DNA of 64,000 nucleotides from Pseudomonadota bacterium (GTDB lineage Bacteria; Desulfobacterota; Desulfovibrionia; Desulfovibrionales; Desulfovibrionaceae). A program made the position numbers and the translations under genes. The number at the start of each line of letters is the position of its first letter. Within the stretch, counting starts at the first letter, position 1. The stretch lies in the NCBI GenBank assembly GCA_018817515.1, contig JAHIUD010000083.1:1-64000 (forward strand), given 5' to 3'. Shown here one piece after another: positions 7,404-18,891 of this stretch. The notes beneath the pieces are model-generated. The model had not been told where the DNA came from and did not search any database. It was given only the letters and a program-made list of their open reading frames with translations.

Positions 7404-8702
7404 CCCCTTGATGGCGTAGGCGAAGTAGCGCACCTTATCCACGAAATCCACGGCCTCGAAGCCCCGGCACAGTCCGTGGCGGGTGTCCTTGGCCACGTCC
7501 TCGTCGGCCAGCGTGGGCAGCACCCGGCGCACGGCGGTCCAGGCGGGCAGGCTGGGGCGACCGGCCCGGGCGATCCCGATGGCGTCCTCCACGTGTCCCT
7601 GGCCGACGTTGAAGGCCGCCAGGCCGAGCAGCATGGCGTCATCGCGGCCATAGCCCTGCTCGATGAAATGCCCGCGCAGCATGTCCAGGTAGCGCGCACC
7701 GGCAGTGATGACCTGGGCGTCATCGCTTAAGTCGTCAACGCCCAGCCGCTCCCTGGTCACCCCGGTGAGCTGCATCAGGCCGTGCACACCCGTGACGCTC
7801 ACCGCGTCGGGGTCGAAATGGGATTCCTGGTGGATCACCGCCGTGAGCAGGAAGGGGTCAATCTTCCACCTGTGCGAGGCCTTGGCGATGCTGCTCGCGT
7901 GGGGCGGCACATAGAGCGCCAGGGTACGGCGCAGCATCTCCATCTCAAAGGGGTCCGGGTCCACGGGCAGAAAGCCCATGGTGCGCTCGCGCAGGGCGGG
8001 CAGGGTGCCATCGGCCGCCAGCTGCTTCCAGAAACTGCGCATGGCCTTGTCCAGCCTGGGCACGTCGGTGCGCCAGACAAAGCGGTAGGCGGCGTCTCTG
8101 CCTGTGGGGGCCACGTCGCGCACCTCGGGCAAGAAGGGCAGGAGCAGGTGCAGGGCGTCCAGCGGCAGGGCCGGCGCGAGCACCGGGTCCTGGGAGAAGG
8201 ACGCGGCCACGCGCAACAGCTCGTCCATGGCGGGGCGGACCTTGCCTGTGGGCAGGTAGCCCTCGTCCCAGTCCACCGCGTAGATGGGCTGGCGGTCATA
8301 TTCCGGGCCAAAGGCCATGCGCGGCAGCTTGTCCGCATCGGCGTTCTGGTGGCGGTCGGCCTCGGTGGGGGCCACGCCCAGGGCCAGGCCGATCTGGGCC
8401 TTGCCTTGTTCCACCAGTTCCAGGACTTCCTCGGGAGTGTTGGTGAACACGAAGCGCACCTCGACCCCGCCGTTGAGCTTGCGGAACCGTTCCAGCAGCT
8501 CTTTCTCCGGGCTCAAGCCGGGAGTATCTGACATGCGCGCCTGGTGCGGGGCGGCAACTACCAGGACGCTGGGCAGGGGCACGGTCCTTATGTAGTTGAA
8601 GACCAGCCCGAGCAGGGCGAGGGATAAGAGGCCCATGGTGATGTGCTCGCGCCTGAATTGGCGCGCCCATCTTGGGGCTTTATCCGGGGCAATTGTTGAC
8701 AT
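7341..8702 (-). CDS. MltF-like membrane-bound lytic transglycosylase
   Basis: 453 residues. An N-terminal hydrophobic segment (about 22-40, GLLSLALLGLVFNYI) anchors it to the inner membrane with the rest in the periplasm. Residues 45-260 match a solute-binding-protein type 3 fold (VLVVAAPHQ; PEEVLELVEQGKAQIGLALG). The C-terminal 170 residues are a soluble lytic transglycosylase domain with the catalytic glutamate in HQESHFDPDA at about 289, followed by GVHGLMQLT and LLGLAAFNVG. The domain order is that of MltF (YfhD), which cleaves peptidoglycan glycan strands with formation of anhydro-muramyl ends. It is divergent from purA, with an 86-base intergenic region. Confidence 0.85.
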   Translation of the reverse strand: MSTIAPDKAPRWARQFRREHITMGLLSLALLGLVFNYIRTVPLPSVLVVAAPHQARMSDTPGLSPEKELLERFRKLNGGVEVRFVFTNTPEEVLELVEQGKAQIGLALGVAPTEADRHQNADADKLPRMAFGPEYDRQPIYAVDWDEGYLPTGKVRPAMDELLRVAASFSQDPVLAPALPLDALHLLLPFLPEVRDVAPTGRDAAYRFVWRTDVPRLDKAMRSFWKQLAADGTLPALRERTMGFLPVDPDPFEMEMLRRTLALYVPPHASSIAKASHRWKIDPFLLTAVIHQESHFDPDAVSVTGVHGLMQLTGVTRERLGVDDLSDDAQVITAGARYLDMLRGHFIEQGYGRDDAMLLGLAAFNVGQGHVEDAIGIARAGRPSLPAWTAVRRVLPTLADEDVAKDTRHGLCRGFEAVDFVDKVRYFAYAIKGLIQIGPQRDQLSGLRLALAR

Positions 8703-8773
8703 GTGTTCATTCCTCTTTTACGAAAATCATCCGCTTGCCGCAAAACAATCGTCTGCGAAGACGGGGCAAGTAG

Positions 8774-10069
<1,296 letters not shown>

Positions 10070-10087
10070 GTCTGGCAACAGATAGGT

Positions 10088-10126
10088 CTGGCGCCGGGCT
10101 GGCGCCGGGCTGGCGCCGGGCTGGCG
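10088..10126. repeat. 11-base tandem repeat after purA
   Basis: Three and a half copies of CTGGCGCCGGG at 10088-10098, 10099-10109, 10110-10120 and 10121-10126. Just upstream, GATAGGTCTGGC around the purA stop is also duplicated (10065-10076 and 10081-10092). This looks like local replication slippage. It may also form nested hairpins after the gene. Confidence 0.75.
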
Positions 10127-10153
10127 AAAGGCGGGCCCGGCGTTTTGACGGAC

Positions 10154-10495
10154 CTACTGCACGTGGCCCAGGTGGGGCTTGATGCCCCAGCAGTCTGCCG
10201 GGATGGGTAGGCAGACGCTCTTCTCGGAGAGGTCCGCGCAGAGGATCAACCCGCCTGTGGCCTCGTTCCAGAACACGTGGTCCAGGAACAGGGCCAGCGC
10301 GCGTGACAGGGGCAGGTCCTCGGCGGCCATGCCGCTGACGCGGCGCAGCACCAGGACTGCGGCCTTGCGCACCAGCGCAAGCCCTGCTGCGGAAAGGGCG
10401 ACGTCCTCGTAATCCAGCTCATGCAGGCTGTCCTGGCTCTGGCCCAGGGCCTCAAGCACCTGATCGCGCACCGGCTGTCTCTGTGCTTCTGGCAT
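10154..10495 (-). CDS. Conserved-looking small hypothetical protein
   Basis: 113 residues from the ATG at 10495, chosen because GAAGGAGG lies six bases upstream; the frame stays open further upstream. Mostly helical (RDQVLEALGQSQDSLHELD; AALVLVRKAAVLVLRRVS), ending in a more mixed segment with CLPIPADCWGIKP. No signal peptide or known motif. It is convergent with purA and divergent from malQ. The function is unknown. Confidence 0.6.
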   Translation of the reverse strand: MPEAQRQPVRDQVLEALGQSQDSLHELDYEDVALSAAGLALVRKAAVLVLRRVSGMAAEDLPLSRALALFLDHVFWNEATGGLILCADLSEKSVCLPIPADCWGIKPHLGHVQ

Positions 10496-10664
10496 GTCGG
10501 CCTCCTTCAAGCCCTGTGACGGGCTCCATGGGCGAAAATACTGCACCTTGCGTGCCAGGGACATTTTGCCCGGCGCGCTTCCCTCTTCCGCTGGGCCCCG
10601 GTTGCGTGTAGCATGGGGCAAACAGCGGCCCGGATAAGCAACGGCAACGTTTTTAGGAGGCTAC

Positions 10665-12242
10665 ATGCGGCGAACCAGCGGCGTGCTTCTGCACCTGACC
10701 TCACTGCCCTCGCGCTTCGGCATCGGCGACATGGGGCCCGAGGCCCTGCGCTTTGCGGAATTTCTGGCCTTGGCCGGGCAGAGCCGCTGGCAGATGCTGC
10801 CCATCACCCCCACGGCCTCCAGCCTGGGCAACTCGCCGTACTCCAGCTTCTCGGCCTTTGCGGGAAACACCCTGTGCCTCAGCCCGGAAGGCTTGTGCGA
10901 CGACGGCCTGTTGACGCCCCAGGAGCTCGCCTCCTTTGCCCTGCCCGAGGGCGGCCGGGTGGATTTCGGGTCCGTGGAGCGCAGCAGGGAGGCCATGCTG
11001 CGCATGCTCTTCGAGCGCCGCCTGGCTGCGGGCGTCTTGACCGGCGGCCCTTCCGCGGCATTGGAGGACGAGCCCGGCTTTGCGGAGTTCCGCGGCCACA
11101 ACGCCGCCTGGCTGCCGGACTACGGCCTGTTCATGGCGCTCAAGCGGCATTTCGGCGGCGTGGCCTGGCCCGACTGGCCCGAGGACATCCGCCTGCGCCG
11201 CCAGGAGGCCCTGCAGAGCTACGGGGTGCTGCTGCACCGCGAGATCGTCTACCAGGAGTTCTGCCAGTGGCTGTTCTTCCGCCAGTGGGGCAGGCTCAAA
11301 TGGGAGCTGTCCAGGCTCGACGTGGAGGTGGTGGGCGACGTGCCCATCTACGTCACCCACGACTCGGCCGATGTCTGGGCCAACCAGCACCTGTTCAAGC
11401 TGGACCAGGACGGGCAGCCCCTGTTCGTGGCCGGGGTGCCGCCGGACTACTTCAGCAAGACCGGCCAGCGCTGGGGCAACCCGGTGTTTGACTGGGAGGC
11501 CAACCGGGCCGAGGGCTTCGCCTGGTGGCTCCGGCGCATGCGCCACAATTTCGGCCTGTTCGACCTGGTGCGCCTGGACCATTTCCGGGGCTTCGCCGGG
11601 TACTGGGAGATTGCCGCCGAGGAGAAGACGGCCATCAAAGGCGAGTGGGTCCCGGCCCTGGGCCTGGAGATGCTCACCGCGCTGAACGAAGCCCACGGGA
11701 GCCTGCCGCTCATCGCCGAGGACCTGGGCGTCATCACCGACGACGTGGTGGCCCTGAAGGAGCATTTCGGGCTGCCGGGCATGAAGATCCTGCAGTTCGG
11801 CTTCGGCCCGCACACGCCCACCTGCCCGGACGCGCCGCACAATCACGAGCAGAACTGCGTGGTCTACACCGGCACCCACGACAACAACACCACGCGCGGC
11901 TGGTTCGAGTCCGGCGAGGCCGGGCCCGGCGCGCGCCGGGTGCTGGCGCGCTACATGGGGCGCAAGGTCAACGCGGACAGCGTGGTGCGCGAGTTCATCC
12001 GCATGGCGCTTTCCAGCCCCGGCAAGGACGCCGTGCTCCCGGCCCAGGACCTGCTGGACCTGGACGCCAGCCACCGCATGAACATTCCCGGCACCACCGA
12101 GGGCAACTGGGGCTGGCGGCTGCCCCGGGATCAGCTCTGCCCGAGTGGTCCTGGCCGGGCCCGGGCCGAGGGCCTGCGCGGCATGTGCGAGCTGTTTGGG
12201 CGCACGCCCGTGCCGGTGGAAAGCGACGAGACGGCGGAGTAG
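10665..12242 (+). CDS. malQ: 4-alpha-glucanotransferase (amylomaltase, GH77)
   Basis: 525 residues, usual for GH77. It transfers alpha-1,4-glucan segments between chains, remodelling glycogen-derived maltodextrins in the cytoplasm. The start region RTSGVLLHLTSLPSRFGIGD and LGNSPYSSFSAFAGN are hallmarks. The catalytic nucleophile is the Asp in LVRLDHFRGF at about 304, the acid/base Glu is in LIAEDLG near 351, and the third Asp is in GTHDNNTTRG near 405. The ATG at 10665 follows TAGGAGG. It belongs functionally with pgm and glgA in this window. Confidence 0.96.
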   Translation: MRRTSGVLLHLTSLPSRFGIGDMGPEALRFAEFLALAGQSRWQMLPITPTASSLGNSPYSSFSAFAGNTLCLSPEGLCDDGLLTPQELASFALPEGGRVDFGSVERSREAMLRMLFERRLAAGVLTGGPSAALEDEPGFAEFRGHNAAWLPDYGLFMALKRHFGGVAWPDWPEDIRLRRQEALQSYGVLLHREIVYQEFCQWLFFRQWGRLKWELSRLDVEVVGDVPIYVTHDSADVWANQHLFKLDQDGQPLFVAGVPPDYFSKTGQRWGNPVFDWEANRAEGFAWWLRRMRHNFGLFDLVRLDHFRGFAGYWEIAAEEKTAIKGEWVPALGLEMLTALNEAHGSLPLIAEDLGVITDDVVALKEHFGLPGMKILQFGFGPHTPTCPDAPHNHEQNCVVYTGTHDNNTTRGWFESGEAGPGARRVLARYMGRKVNADSVVREFIRMALSSPGKDAVLPAQDLLDLDASHRMNIPGTTEGNWGWRLPRDQLCPSGPGRARAEGLRGMCELFGRTPVPVESDETAE

Positions 12243-12267
12243 AAGCGTTTTTTTCGCCGCGCGCGTG

Positions 12268-12295
12268 TTGACAGCGCGCCTGTGGTGTTTATCTT
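12268..12295 (+). promoter_or_regulatory. Candidate sigma-70 promoter for groES-groEL
   Basis: TTGACA (12268-12273), 16-base spacer, TATCTT (12290-12295). CCCCAT directly after it resembles a heat-shock sigma -10 element, but the distance to the TTGACA box (22 bases) is too long for that consensus. No CIRCE-type inverted repeat was seen. Confidence 0.5.
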
Positions 12296-12309
12296 CCCCA
12301 TGCCTGAAA

Positions 12310-12337
12310 CGCCCCGCGCCAAGTGCGGGGCGCTTTT
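12310..12337 (+). terminator. Hairpin plus T-run in the groES leader
   Basis: Perfect 8-base stem CGCCCCGC / GCGGGGCG with a 7-base loop, then CTTTTG. It could be the malQ terminator. It lies downstream of the candidate groESL promoter, so transcripts from that promoter would cross it and it could act as an attenuator. Confidence 0.6.
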
Positions 12338-12418
12338 GAGTCAACAGGCGCCCGTCCGCCGGATTTCGGCGCACGCTGCGCACAACAACACATCACACCC
12401 CTTTGGAGGATCGAAGCG

Positions 12419-12709
12419 ATGAAGTTGAAGCCACTCAATGACCGTGTTCTGGTGAAACGCCTGGAGTCCGAGGAAGTGACCGCCGGCGGCATCATCATTC
12501 CCGACAGCGCCAAAGAGAAGCCCCAGCGCGGCAAAGTCATCGCCGCCGGCCCCGGCAAGCTGGACGAGTCCGGCAAGCTGGTGAAGATGGCCGTCAAGGC
12601 TGGCGACATGGTTCTGTTTACCAAGTACGCGGGCACCGAGATCAAGATCGACGGCGACGAGCACCTGGTGCTGCGCGAGGAAGACATCCTCGCCATCGTC
12701 GAGAAATAA
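12419..12709 (+). CDS. groES: GroES co-chaperonin (Hsp10)
   Basis: 96 residues, the standard length. It forms the heptameric lid of the GroEL folding chamber. The sequence opens [14 protein letters not shown], contains the mobile loop [18 protein letters not shown], and ends [13 protein letters not shown], all typical. The ATG at 12419 follows TTTGGAGGATCG. It is followed 96 bases later by groEL, as in nearly all bacteria. Confidence 0.98.
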   Translation: MKLKPLNDRVLVKRLESEEVTAGGIIIPDSAKEKPQRGKVIAAGPGKLDESGKLVKMAVKAGDMVLFTKYAGTEIKIDGDEHLVLREEDILAIVEK

Positions 12710-12805
12710 GCAGACGCAAGCCAAGACAGTCCGGCCCTGACACGGGACCGGAGCCACAGCCCGACAAAACGCCGCAAGGCATAAAATTTCTGCAAGGAGT
12801 CTGAC

Positions 12806-14464
<1,659 letters not shown>

Positions 14465-14495
14465 CCCCCAAGCTCCAAGCCATTAGAGAAACGAC

Positions 14496-14530
14496 AAGGC
14501 CGGGGTCCACTTAGGACTCCGGCCTTTTTT
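14496..14530 (+). terminator. Rho-independent terminator after groEL
   Basis: An 11-base stem starting AAGGCCGG and closing CCGGCCTT, with a 9-base loop and a run of six T. Confidence 0.9.
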
Positions 14531-14586
14531 AGCGCGTCGGGGTTGGCCTGCCGGGCTTGTGGGCAACAGGCCGTGGCCCTGCGGAC

Positions 14587-15459
14587 TTAGAAGTCGAGCT
14601 TGATTTCCTGGGCTTTGACGCCGGCCTGGGGGTTCTCGCGCTGGTAGGCCTCGGGGTCGCCGTAGATGCGCTGACTGGCGTCGGCGGCCAGGCGCAGGCC
14701 CTCCTGGTTGGTGGGGTTCTGCTTGAGCACCTCCTGGGCGTTGGCCAGGGCTTCCGCCCAGTTGCGGCGCTCCAGGGCGCCCTTGGCCAGGCGCAGGTTC
14801 ATGGTTTCGCTGGGGCCGAAGCGCCGCAGCGCCGCGCGCATGACCTCCTCGCCCTTCTCGGTCTCGCCCAGGGAGTCGTAGCATTGCACCAGGGGAGGGT
14901 AGGCGCGCTGGTCTCCCGGAGCCGCCTCGATGTTTTTCTGCAGGTATTCCAAGGCTTCCGCCAGGAGTCCAGCCTGCAGAAAACGGTTGCCGATGTCGGC
15001 GTAGAGCCCGGGCTCGTCGCCGCAGAGCTCCACCGCGCGGCGGAAATGCTTGCGCGCCTCCATGGGCTGCTTGCGGTCCAGCTCGGCCTGGCCGGCCAGG
15101 ACCAGTTCATCCAGCTCCGCCAGCATCTTGCGGCGGTCTTCCTTTTTGGCTTTGCCCAGCACCAGCTCCAGGGCGTTGGCCACGCGGTTGATGGTGGCCG
15201 AGAGTTCGCGTTCCTTGCCCTTCTTGTGGGCCAGTCCGGCGGGAAAGACGGCCTTGAGGGCTTCCTGCTCCATGACCAGGCGCACGGCCTCCTCCATGAG
15301 GATGTCGATCTCGATGCGCTCGCGTCCGAAGATCTGCCCGGAGCCCAGCAGCTCCAGCGCCAAGCCCAGGGACTTGAGGCTCTTCAGGAGATCCTTGCGC
15401 TGGAGGAAGAATTTGGAGCGGGCGATGTGCTCCCGCACGTTTTTGGGGCTGGTGTCCAT
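14587..15459 (-). CDS. Tetratricopeptide-repeat protein
   Basis: 290 residues from the ATG at 15459 (AGAGGAG upstream). The second half has TPR-like helical pairs, for example AGQAELDRKQPMEARKHFRR, GNRFLQAGLLAEALEYLQ and AKGALERRNWAEALANAQEV, with the characteristic A-x3-Y/F-x-A spacing. The first half is basic and helical. It has no signal peptide or membrane segment, so it is probably a cytoplasmic scaffold that binds partner proteins. It converges on groEL and has no close operon partner, so no partner can be named. Confidence 0.78.
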   Translation of the reverse strand: MDTSPKNVREHIARSKFFLQRKDLLKSLKSLGLALELLGSGQIFGRERIEIDILMEEAVRLVMEQEALKAVFPAGLAHKKGKERELSATINRVANALELVLGKAKKEDRRKMLAELDELVLAGQAELDRKQPMEARKHFRRAVELCGDEPGLYADIGNRFLQAGLLAEALEYLQKNIEAAPGDQRAYPPLVQCYDSLGETEKGEEVMRAALRRFGPSETMNLRLAKGALERRNWAEALANAQEVLKQNPTNQEGLRLAADASQRIYGDPEAYQRENPQAGVKAQEIKLDF

Positions 15460-15700
15460 GTGCTCCTCTTCGGTTGTCCTGGCCACGCGCCGCCATACGG
15501 CGGCAGCGTGTGGGGGGTGGTCCACGACTGAAGATACCTCAGCTATTGCGCATGATCAAGGGCGCAGGAGCGCAAGGGGCAGGAGATGGCCGCCCGGGAG
15601 GTCCAAGAGGAGGGAAAATCCGCCGCCAATGACCCTGCTCCCTTGCCCGTGGCGAAAGATTCAGGCATCTTGCATGTAAGAACCTTCCAGTGAGGTGCCC

Positions 15701-16183
15701 ATGATGAAGGAACATGAGTTCGACCCGACCAATGCCGAGACCCTGGACCAGTTCCGCCGGATTCCGGCCTTCTCTTCCCTGGAAGAGGAAATGATCCAGG
15801 AAGTCGTGCGCATGAGCCGCATGCGCAAGTACGAGCCGGGCGAAATGGTCATCCGCGAGGGCGATTTTGACGCCATGGTCTTTTTCCTGGTCAAGGGCGA
15901 CCTCCGGATCACCCACAAGGGCATCGAGGTGGGGACCATCCGCCGCCTGGGAGATGTCTTCGGCGAGATGGGCATCATCGACGGCAGCCCGCGCTCGGCC
16001 AGCATCGAGGCCCTGACACCGACCCTGTGCGTGGCTGTGGACGCCTCCCTCTTCGACCGCCAGGCCGCCAAGGATACCTACACGGTCCAGTCCATTCTCT
16101 ATCGTGTCTTTTGCGAGGTGCTGGCCGTGCGCCTGCGCGAGATGGACAAGAAGCTCTCGGAACTCACCGCCAATAGGGGCTAG
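15701..16183 (+). CDS. Single-domain cyclic-nucleotide-binding protein
   Basis: 160 residues from the ATG at 15701 (GAGG five bases before it; ATG 15704 and GTG 15695 are alternatives). Nearly the whole protein is a CAP_ED-type cyclic-nucleotide-binding domain: GEMVIREGDFDAMVFFLVKG, then the phosphate-binding cassette VFGEMGIIDGSPRSASIEA with the Arg-Ser that contacts the cyclic phosphate in CRP-like proteins. No helix-turn-helix follows, so it is probably not a DNA-binding regulator by itself. It is followed 27 bases later by pgm on the same strand, which hints at control of carbohydrate metabolism. An adenylate cyclase gene is present in the window. Confidence 0.82.
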   Translation: MMKEHEFDPTNAETLDQFRRIPAFSSLEEEMIQEVVRMSRMRKYEPGEMVIREGDFDAMVFFLVKGDLRITHKGIEVGTIRRLGDVFGEMGIIDGSPRSASIEALTPTLCVAVDASLFDRQAAKDTYTVQSILYRVFCEVLAVRLREMDKKLSELTANRG

Positions 16184-16210
16184 CCCCTGGCGCAACCATA
16201 CGGAGGCAGA

Positions 16211-17863
16211 ATGGCCGTTCACCCTCTGGCGGGAAAGCCAGCACCCAGCGAACTCCTCGCCGACATCCCCCGCCTGCTGGCTGATTACGAGCGCGTGGCC
16301 CCCGATGCCGGGAACCCGGCGCAAAGGGTCAGCTTCGGCACTTCCGGCCACCGGGGCTGCAGCATGGACGGCAGTTTCAACGAGGCCCACATCGTGGCCA
16401 TCAGCCAGGCCATAGTGGAGCACCGCCAGGCGGCAGGCATCCGCGGACCGCTGTTCATGGGCATGGACACCCACGCGCTCAGCGCCCCGGCCCTGGCCAC
16501 TGCGCTCACGGTCTTCGCGGCCCACGGCCTGGACGTGATGATCCAGGCGGGCGGCGGGTTCACGCCCACGCCGGTGATCTCCCACGCCATCCTGTGCCAC
16601 AATAGAAATCCCCGGAACAGCCGGGCCGACGGCGTGGTGGTGACGCCCTCGCACAACCCGCCCCGGGACGGGGGCTTCAAGTACAACCCGCCCGAGGGCG
16701 GACCGGCGGACGCGGGCACGACCAGGGCCATCCAGGACCGCGCCAACGAGCTCTTGCGCTCCGGGCTGGCCGGGGTGCGCCGCCTGAGCCTGGAGCGCGC
16801 GCTCGCGGCCGGCACCACGCACCAGATCGACTTTGTGGCGCCCTACGTGGAGGACCTCGGCAACATCCTCGACATGCAGGCCATCAAGGACTCGGGCATC
16901 TCCATCGGGGCCGACCCGCTGGGCGGCTCGGGCGTCGGCTTCCTCGCGCCCATCGCCGAGCGCTGGGGCATAAACCTGACCGTGGTCAACAAGACCGTGG
17001 ACCCGACCTTTTCCTTCATGACCGTGGACAAGGACGGCAAGATCCGCATGGACTGCTCCTCGCCCTACGCCATGCAGGGGCTCATCGCGCACAAGGACGC
17101 CTTTGATGTGGCCTTTGGCAACGACCCGGACTTCGACCGCCACGGCATCGTCACCCGCAGCGCCGGGCTCATGAATCCCAACCACTACCTCGCCGTGGCC
17201 GTGGACTACCTGTTCCGCAACCGGCCCGGCTGGCGCGCGGACGCGGCGGTGGGCAAGACCCTGGTCTCCAGCTCCATGCTCGACCGCGTGGCTGCTGGCC
17301 TGGGGCGCAGGCTCTCGGAGGTGCCCGTGGGCTTCAAGTGGTTTGTGGACGGCCTGCTGGACGGGTCGTACGGGTTCGGCGGCGAGGAGAGCGCCGGGGC
17401 CAGCTTCCTGCGCCACGACGGCACGGTCTGGACCACGGACAAGGACGGCATCATCATGGGGCTTTTGGCGGCGGAGATCACCGCGCGCACGGGCAAGGAC
17501 CCGGGCCAGCACTACGCCGCGCTTGAGGCGCGCTACGGCAGCCCGGTGTATGAGCGCATGGACGCCCCGGCCACGCCCGCCCAGAAGGCGGCCTTCAAGA
17601 CGCTGACGCCGGAGATGGTCACGGCCACGACGCTCGCCGGGGAGGCCATTCTGGCCAAGCTGACGCGCGCCCCGGGCAACGGCGCGGACATCGGCGGGCT
17701 CAAGGTGGTGACGGAGAACGGCTGGTTCGCCGCGCGGCCCTCGGGCACGGAGGACATCTACAAGATCTACGCCGAAAGTTTTCAGGGGCGCGAGCATCTG
17801 ACGCTGCTGCAGCACGAGGCCCAGGGGATCGTGAACGCGGCCTTTGTGGCGGCCGGGGCGTAG
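16211..17863 (+). CDS. pgm: Phosphoglucomutase (alpha-D-glucose-specific)
   Basis: 550 residues, matching the bacterial alpha-PGM subgroup. It interconverts glucose 1-phosphate and glucose 6-phosphate, supplying glucose 1-phosphate for ADP-glucose and glycogen. The catalytic phospho-serine lies in [19 protein letters not shown] (Ser near 148), the Mg2+ site in DPDFDRHGI (near 306), and the substrate-specificity loop in [12 protein letters not shown]. The C-terminal phosphate-binding [13 protein letters not shown] is present. The ATG at 16211 follows ACGGAGGCAG. It is downstream of the cyclic-nucleotide-binding gene. Confidence 0.96.
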   Translation: MAVHPLAGKPAPSELLADIPRLLADYERVAPDAGNPAQRVSFGTSGHRGCSMDGSFNEAHIVAISQAIVEHRQAAGIRGPLFMGMDTHALSAPALATALTVFAAHGLDVMIQAGGGFTPTPVISHAILCHNRNPRNSRADGVVVTPSHNPPRDGGFKYNPPEGGPADAGTTRAIQDRANELLRSGLAGVRRLSLERALAAGTTHQIDFVAPYVEDLGNILDMQAIKDSGISIGADPLGGSGVGFLAPIAERWGINLTVVNKTVDPTFSFMTVDKDGKIRMDCSSPYAMQGLIAHKDAFDVAFGNDPDFDRHGIVTRSAGLMNPNHYLAVAVDYLFRNRPGWRADAAVGKTLVSSSMLDRVAAGLGRRLSEVPVGFKWFVDGLLDGSYGFGGEESAGASFLRHDGTVWTTDKDGIIMGLLAAEITARTGKDPGQHYAALEARYGSPVYERMDAPATPAQKAAFKTLTPEMVTATTLAGEAILAKLTRAPGNGADIGGLKVVTENGWFAARPSGTEDIYKIYAESFQGREHLTLLQHEAQGIVNAAFVAAGA

Positions 17864-17888
17864 CCGAAAGACGCTCTCGAAACCGTTG

Positions 17889-17935
17889 AGGCCAGGGCGG
17901 AAGCTGTCGAACAGCCTGTCCTGGCCTTTTGTTTT
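17889..17935 (+). terminator. Rho-independent terminator after pgm
   Basis: Outer stem AGGCCAGG / CCTGGCCT enclosing a second small hairpin (GCTGT-CGA-ACAGC), followed by TTTTGTTTT. Confidence 0.75.
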
Positions 17936-17960
17936 GCCCGTCGCCGGGCGCACTGGGCGC

Positions 17961-17991
17961 AAAAAAAGCGGCCCCGCTTGCGCAGGGCCGC
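17961..17991 (-). terminator. Rho-independent terminator of the outer-membrane protein gene
   Basis: On the minus strand: stem GCGGCCC / GGGCCGC with a 10-base loop and then seven T. Confidence 0.85.
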
Positions 17992-18015
17992 CTGATATGA
18001 TCGCAGTCGCTTGCT

Positions 18016-18711
18016 TTAGAACTGGTAGCGCAGGCCGAGCAGAGCCTCGTGGGAGGTGAGATCCTTGGGCTGGAAGGTCAGGGTGCCACTCTCATACTTC
18101 TTGGCATCGCCGAAGTTGGAGTAGCGGTAGCCCAGATCGACGACGATGTTGTCGGTCAGTGAGTAGCCCACGCCAGCGCCCAGGTTCCAGGCGAAGTTGG
18201 TGGTGTCGTAGTTGCCGCTCGTGCCACCCGGGAAGGTGCTGTCGATCTTCTGGTTGATCCAGGCAACACCGAGGCCTGCGCCCACATACGGGGTGAAGGC
18301 GGTGCTGGTCTTGATGTCGTAATAGAAGTTGGCGAACACGGTGTGGATGTCGATCTTGGAGGTGAAGGTGCCGGTGCTTGTGGCAGCCGTGCCGTTGGTG
18401 GCGTTGTACTTGAACTGGTCGTGGTACAGGTACTCAGCCTCTGCGCGCAGGGGCAGGCCCATGCCGACGAAGTTGTAGCCGATGGCGCCGCCGACGGTGT
18501 AACCGCTCTTGTCGGACCAGCTCTTCGTGGCGTTCTGGTTGGTGGCGGCTGCAGTGCTGTCCTGCACGCTGGCATCGTTGTGGTCTTTGTACTCATAGCC
18601 GCCCTTGACGCCGATGTAGACTCCGCCCTTGTCGGCAGCAAACGCAGTTCCCATGGCCAGGGTGGCCACAAGCGCCAGCGTGGTCAGGAATACCAACTGG
18701 GTCTTTTTCAT
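18016..18711 (-). CDS. Small outer-membrane beta-barrel protein
   Basis: 231 residues from the ATG at 18711 (GAAGGAAAC upstream). A textbook signal peptide, MKKTQLVFLTTLALVATLA ending in TAFA-A, is followed by amphipathic strands (GGVYIGVKGGYEYKD; FTPYVGAGLGVAWINQ; NIVVDLGYRYSNFGD). It ends in the C-terminal aromatic signature LLGLRYQF recognised by the BAM complex. Its size and strand pattern fit an 8-stranded barrel of the OmpA-N/OmpX/Opa-like porin superfamily. The substrate is unknown. It has its own strong promoter, a leader hairpin and a terminator, so it is probably abundant. Confidence 0.85.
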   Translation of the reverse strand: MKKTQLVFLTTLALVATLAMGTAFAADKGGVYIGVKGGYEYKDHNDASVQDSTAAATNQNATKSWSDKSGYTVGGAIGYNFVGMGLPLRAEAEYLYHDQFKYNATNGTAATSTGTFTSKIDIHTVFANFYYDIKTSTAFTPYVGAGLGVAWINQKIDSTFPGGTSGNYDTTNFAWNLGAGVGYSLTDNIVVDLGYRYSNFGDAKKYESGTLTFQPKDLTSHEALLGLRYQF

Positions 18712-18746
18712 GGTTGTTTCCTTCCTCGTAGACCTTAAAAGGTATG

Positions 18747-18767
18747 CACCTGCTGGGGGAGCAGGTG
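18747..18767 (-). promoter_or_regulatory. Stem-loop in the 5' leader of the barrel-protein mRNA
   Basis: Perfect 8-base stem CACCTGCT / AGCAGGTG with a five-base loop, lying between the promoter and the start codon. Such 5' stems stabilise abundant outer-membrane protein mRNAs such as ompA; that role here is inferred. Confidence 0.5.
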
Positions 18768-18783
18768 AGAGTTCAATAAGACT

Positions 18784-18810
18784 ATTATCCTCATCAATAC
18801 GTAATGTCAA
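18784..18810 (-). promoter_or_regulatory. Candidate strong sigma-70 promoter of the barrel-protein gene
   Basis: Minus strand: TTGACA (18805-18810) and GATAAT (18784-18789) with a 15-base spacer, or TAATAG at 17-base spacing. It lies in an AT-rich segment about 75 bases before the start codon. Confidence 0.6.
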
Positions 18811-18891
18811 CGCCCCCGGTTCAGTTTTTTTTACTTTTCTTGCCTGCACCCAGGGCTCGACTCTCCGGGCGTTCCACTATATGAATATCCG

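Noticed and set aside
12296-12301. CCCCAT as a heat-shock sigma factor -10 box for groESL
   Set aside because: The -35-like TTGACA is 22 bases away, too far for the sigma-32 consensus spacing of about 13.
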